Assembly (NCBI RefSeq): GCF_040954645.1
Contig: NC_092807.1
Coordinates: forward strand, 50,352,991 to 50,416,990
DNA length: 64,000 bases
Source: Diabrotica undecimpunctata
Taxonomy: Eukaryota; Arthropoda; Insecta; Coleoptera; Chrysomelidae
Direction: 5' to 3'
The notes under the pieces are model-generated. The model saw only the letters and a program-made list of their open reading frames with translations, ran no database searches and had not been told where the DNA came from. The number at the start of each line of letters is the position of its first letter. Position 1 is the stretch's first letter. This document shows, in pieces, positions 63,536 through 64,000 of this stretch. A program made the translations under genes and the position numbers.

Positions 63536-64000
63536 AACAAATATCACAATGACTTGAAAATAAATTCGGATAATACAATTTATCTTTTTATTTCTGTTAC
63601 CATCAAAAAACTTTTCAGTGTAAGCTAATACTTGGTATTTTTAATACGTTTGTATTAAAATTCATTTGATACTTCCCTATAGTGTTTAAAAATATATTTG
63701 CAAAGATGCAAAGAAAGCGAAATACCCCGAGATTCAAGTTCGTAATTTTATACCTAATAATAACATATTGTATAAACATCATTCCGTAATCATAATCATT
63801 CACACACGTCTCTTCAATTCTCAAAGAATCTCAAGTATCAAGTGATAAATTATTAGCTAAATGACGGTGTGTGTGCTGTCGGTTTTCTTTGACTGCCGAC
63901 TTAATCCATTAGCAGATAATGGTTGTTACATCTATTTGAACCAGAACGTTTTAACTTTCTGTAAATATTATGACCTATAACTATTTCTCAAAATATTATT
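63536..64000. other. Non-genic sequence
   Basis: No gene or element recognised to the end of the window. Confidence 0.35.

Noticed and set aside
1..64000. Search for CRISPR arrays, rRNA, operons or bacterial-type promoters
   Set aside because: Nothing of the kind is visible. The content is eukaryotic, dominated by insect-type transposons.

Overview
The window looks like a gene-poor, AT-rich stretch of a repeat-laden insect genome. The evidence is long (TA)n arrays plus degraded non-LTR retrotransposons (LINEs), Penelope-like elements (PLEs), piggyBac and Tc1/mariner transposons of insect type, and the lack of any clear multi-exon host gene. A beetle is plausible, but this is a guess. Almost every recognisable protein fragment is a transposon piece with stops and frameshifts. 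I see no rRNA, CRISPR array, operon or confident tRNA.

Layout. 1-5300: one degraded RTE-type LINE, a (TA)n array and non-genic DNA. 5315-7330: the 5' half of a piggyBac-like element, interrupted by a ribozyme-bearing insertion at 6577-7035 flanked by a 12-bp target duplication. 7360-13600: Jockey- and RTE-type fragments, two 5'-truncated copies of a LINE with GAA-rich 3' tails, and two palindromic PLE 3' ends. 15000-16870: a broken repeat-associated hypothetical protein and an RNase-H LINE. 19080-22935: Jockey end, a longer PLE copy, a LINE inserted in a LINE, and a DD34E-type pseudogene. 23259-25677: a PLE inverted pair with 711-bp arms, holding 2.3 units of a 398-bp tandem repeat. 26580-28640: piggyBac 3' half, LINE, and PLE GIY-YIG end. 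29795-33195: a three-layer nest (GAA-tailed LINE in an internally deleted LINE in a PLE pair). 34100-35060: Tc1-like remnant. 36960-47370: several LINEs, the best preserved at 36960-38717 and 44119-45257. 48700-54416: hypothetical TE-like gene, CR1/Jockey-like LINE, and a Tc1-like element with both ends. 54960-59870: PLE-like ends, GAA-tailed LINE, a possible host exon, and a LINE copy with a 13-bp duplication. 61500-63500: non-coding direct repeats and a GC-rich island.

Most notable result. The 398-bp tandem unit carries a type I hammerhead self-cleaving ribozyme in each of its three copies (24033, 24431, 24829). A divergent relative occurs as an inverted pair at 6630-6689 and 6824-6883. The two loci show compensatory base changes in stems I and II while keeping the CTGATGA and GAAA core. 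Both loci are insertions flanked by 10-12 bp target duplications, and one sits inside a Penelope-like element. This matches a non-autonomous retrozyme-type element that could use PLE machinery. PLE fragments here repeatedly occur as outward-facing inverted pairs, and the ribozyme insertion at 6577-7035 has the same geometry.
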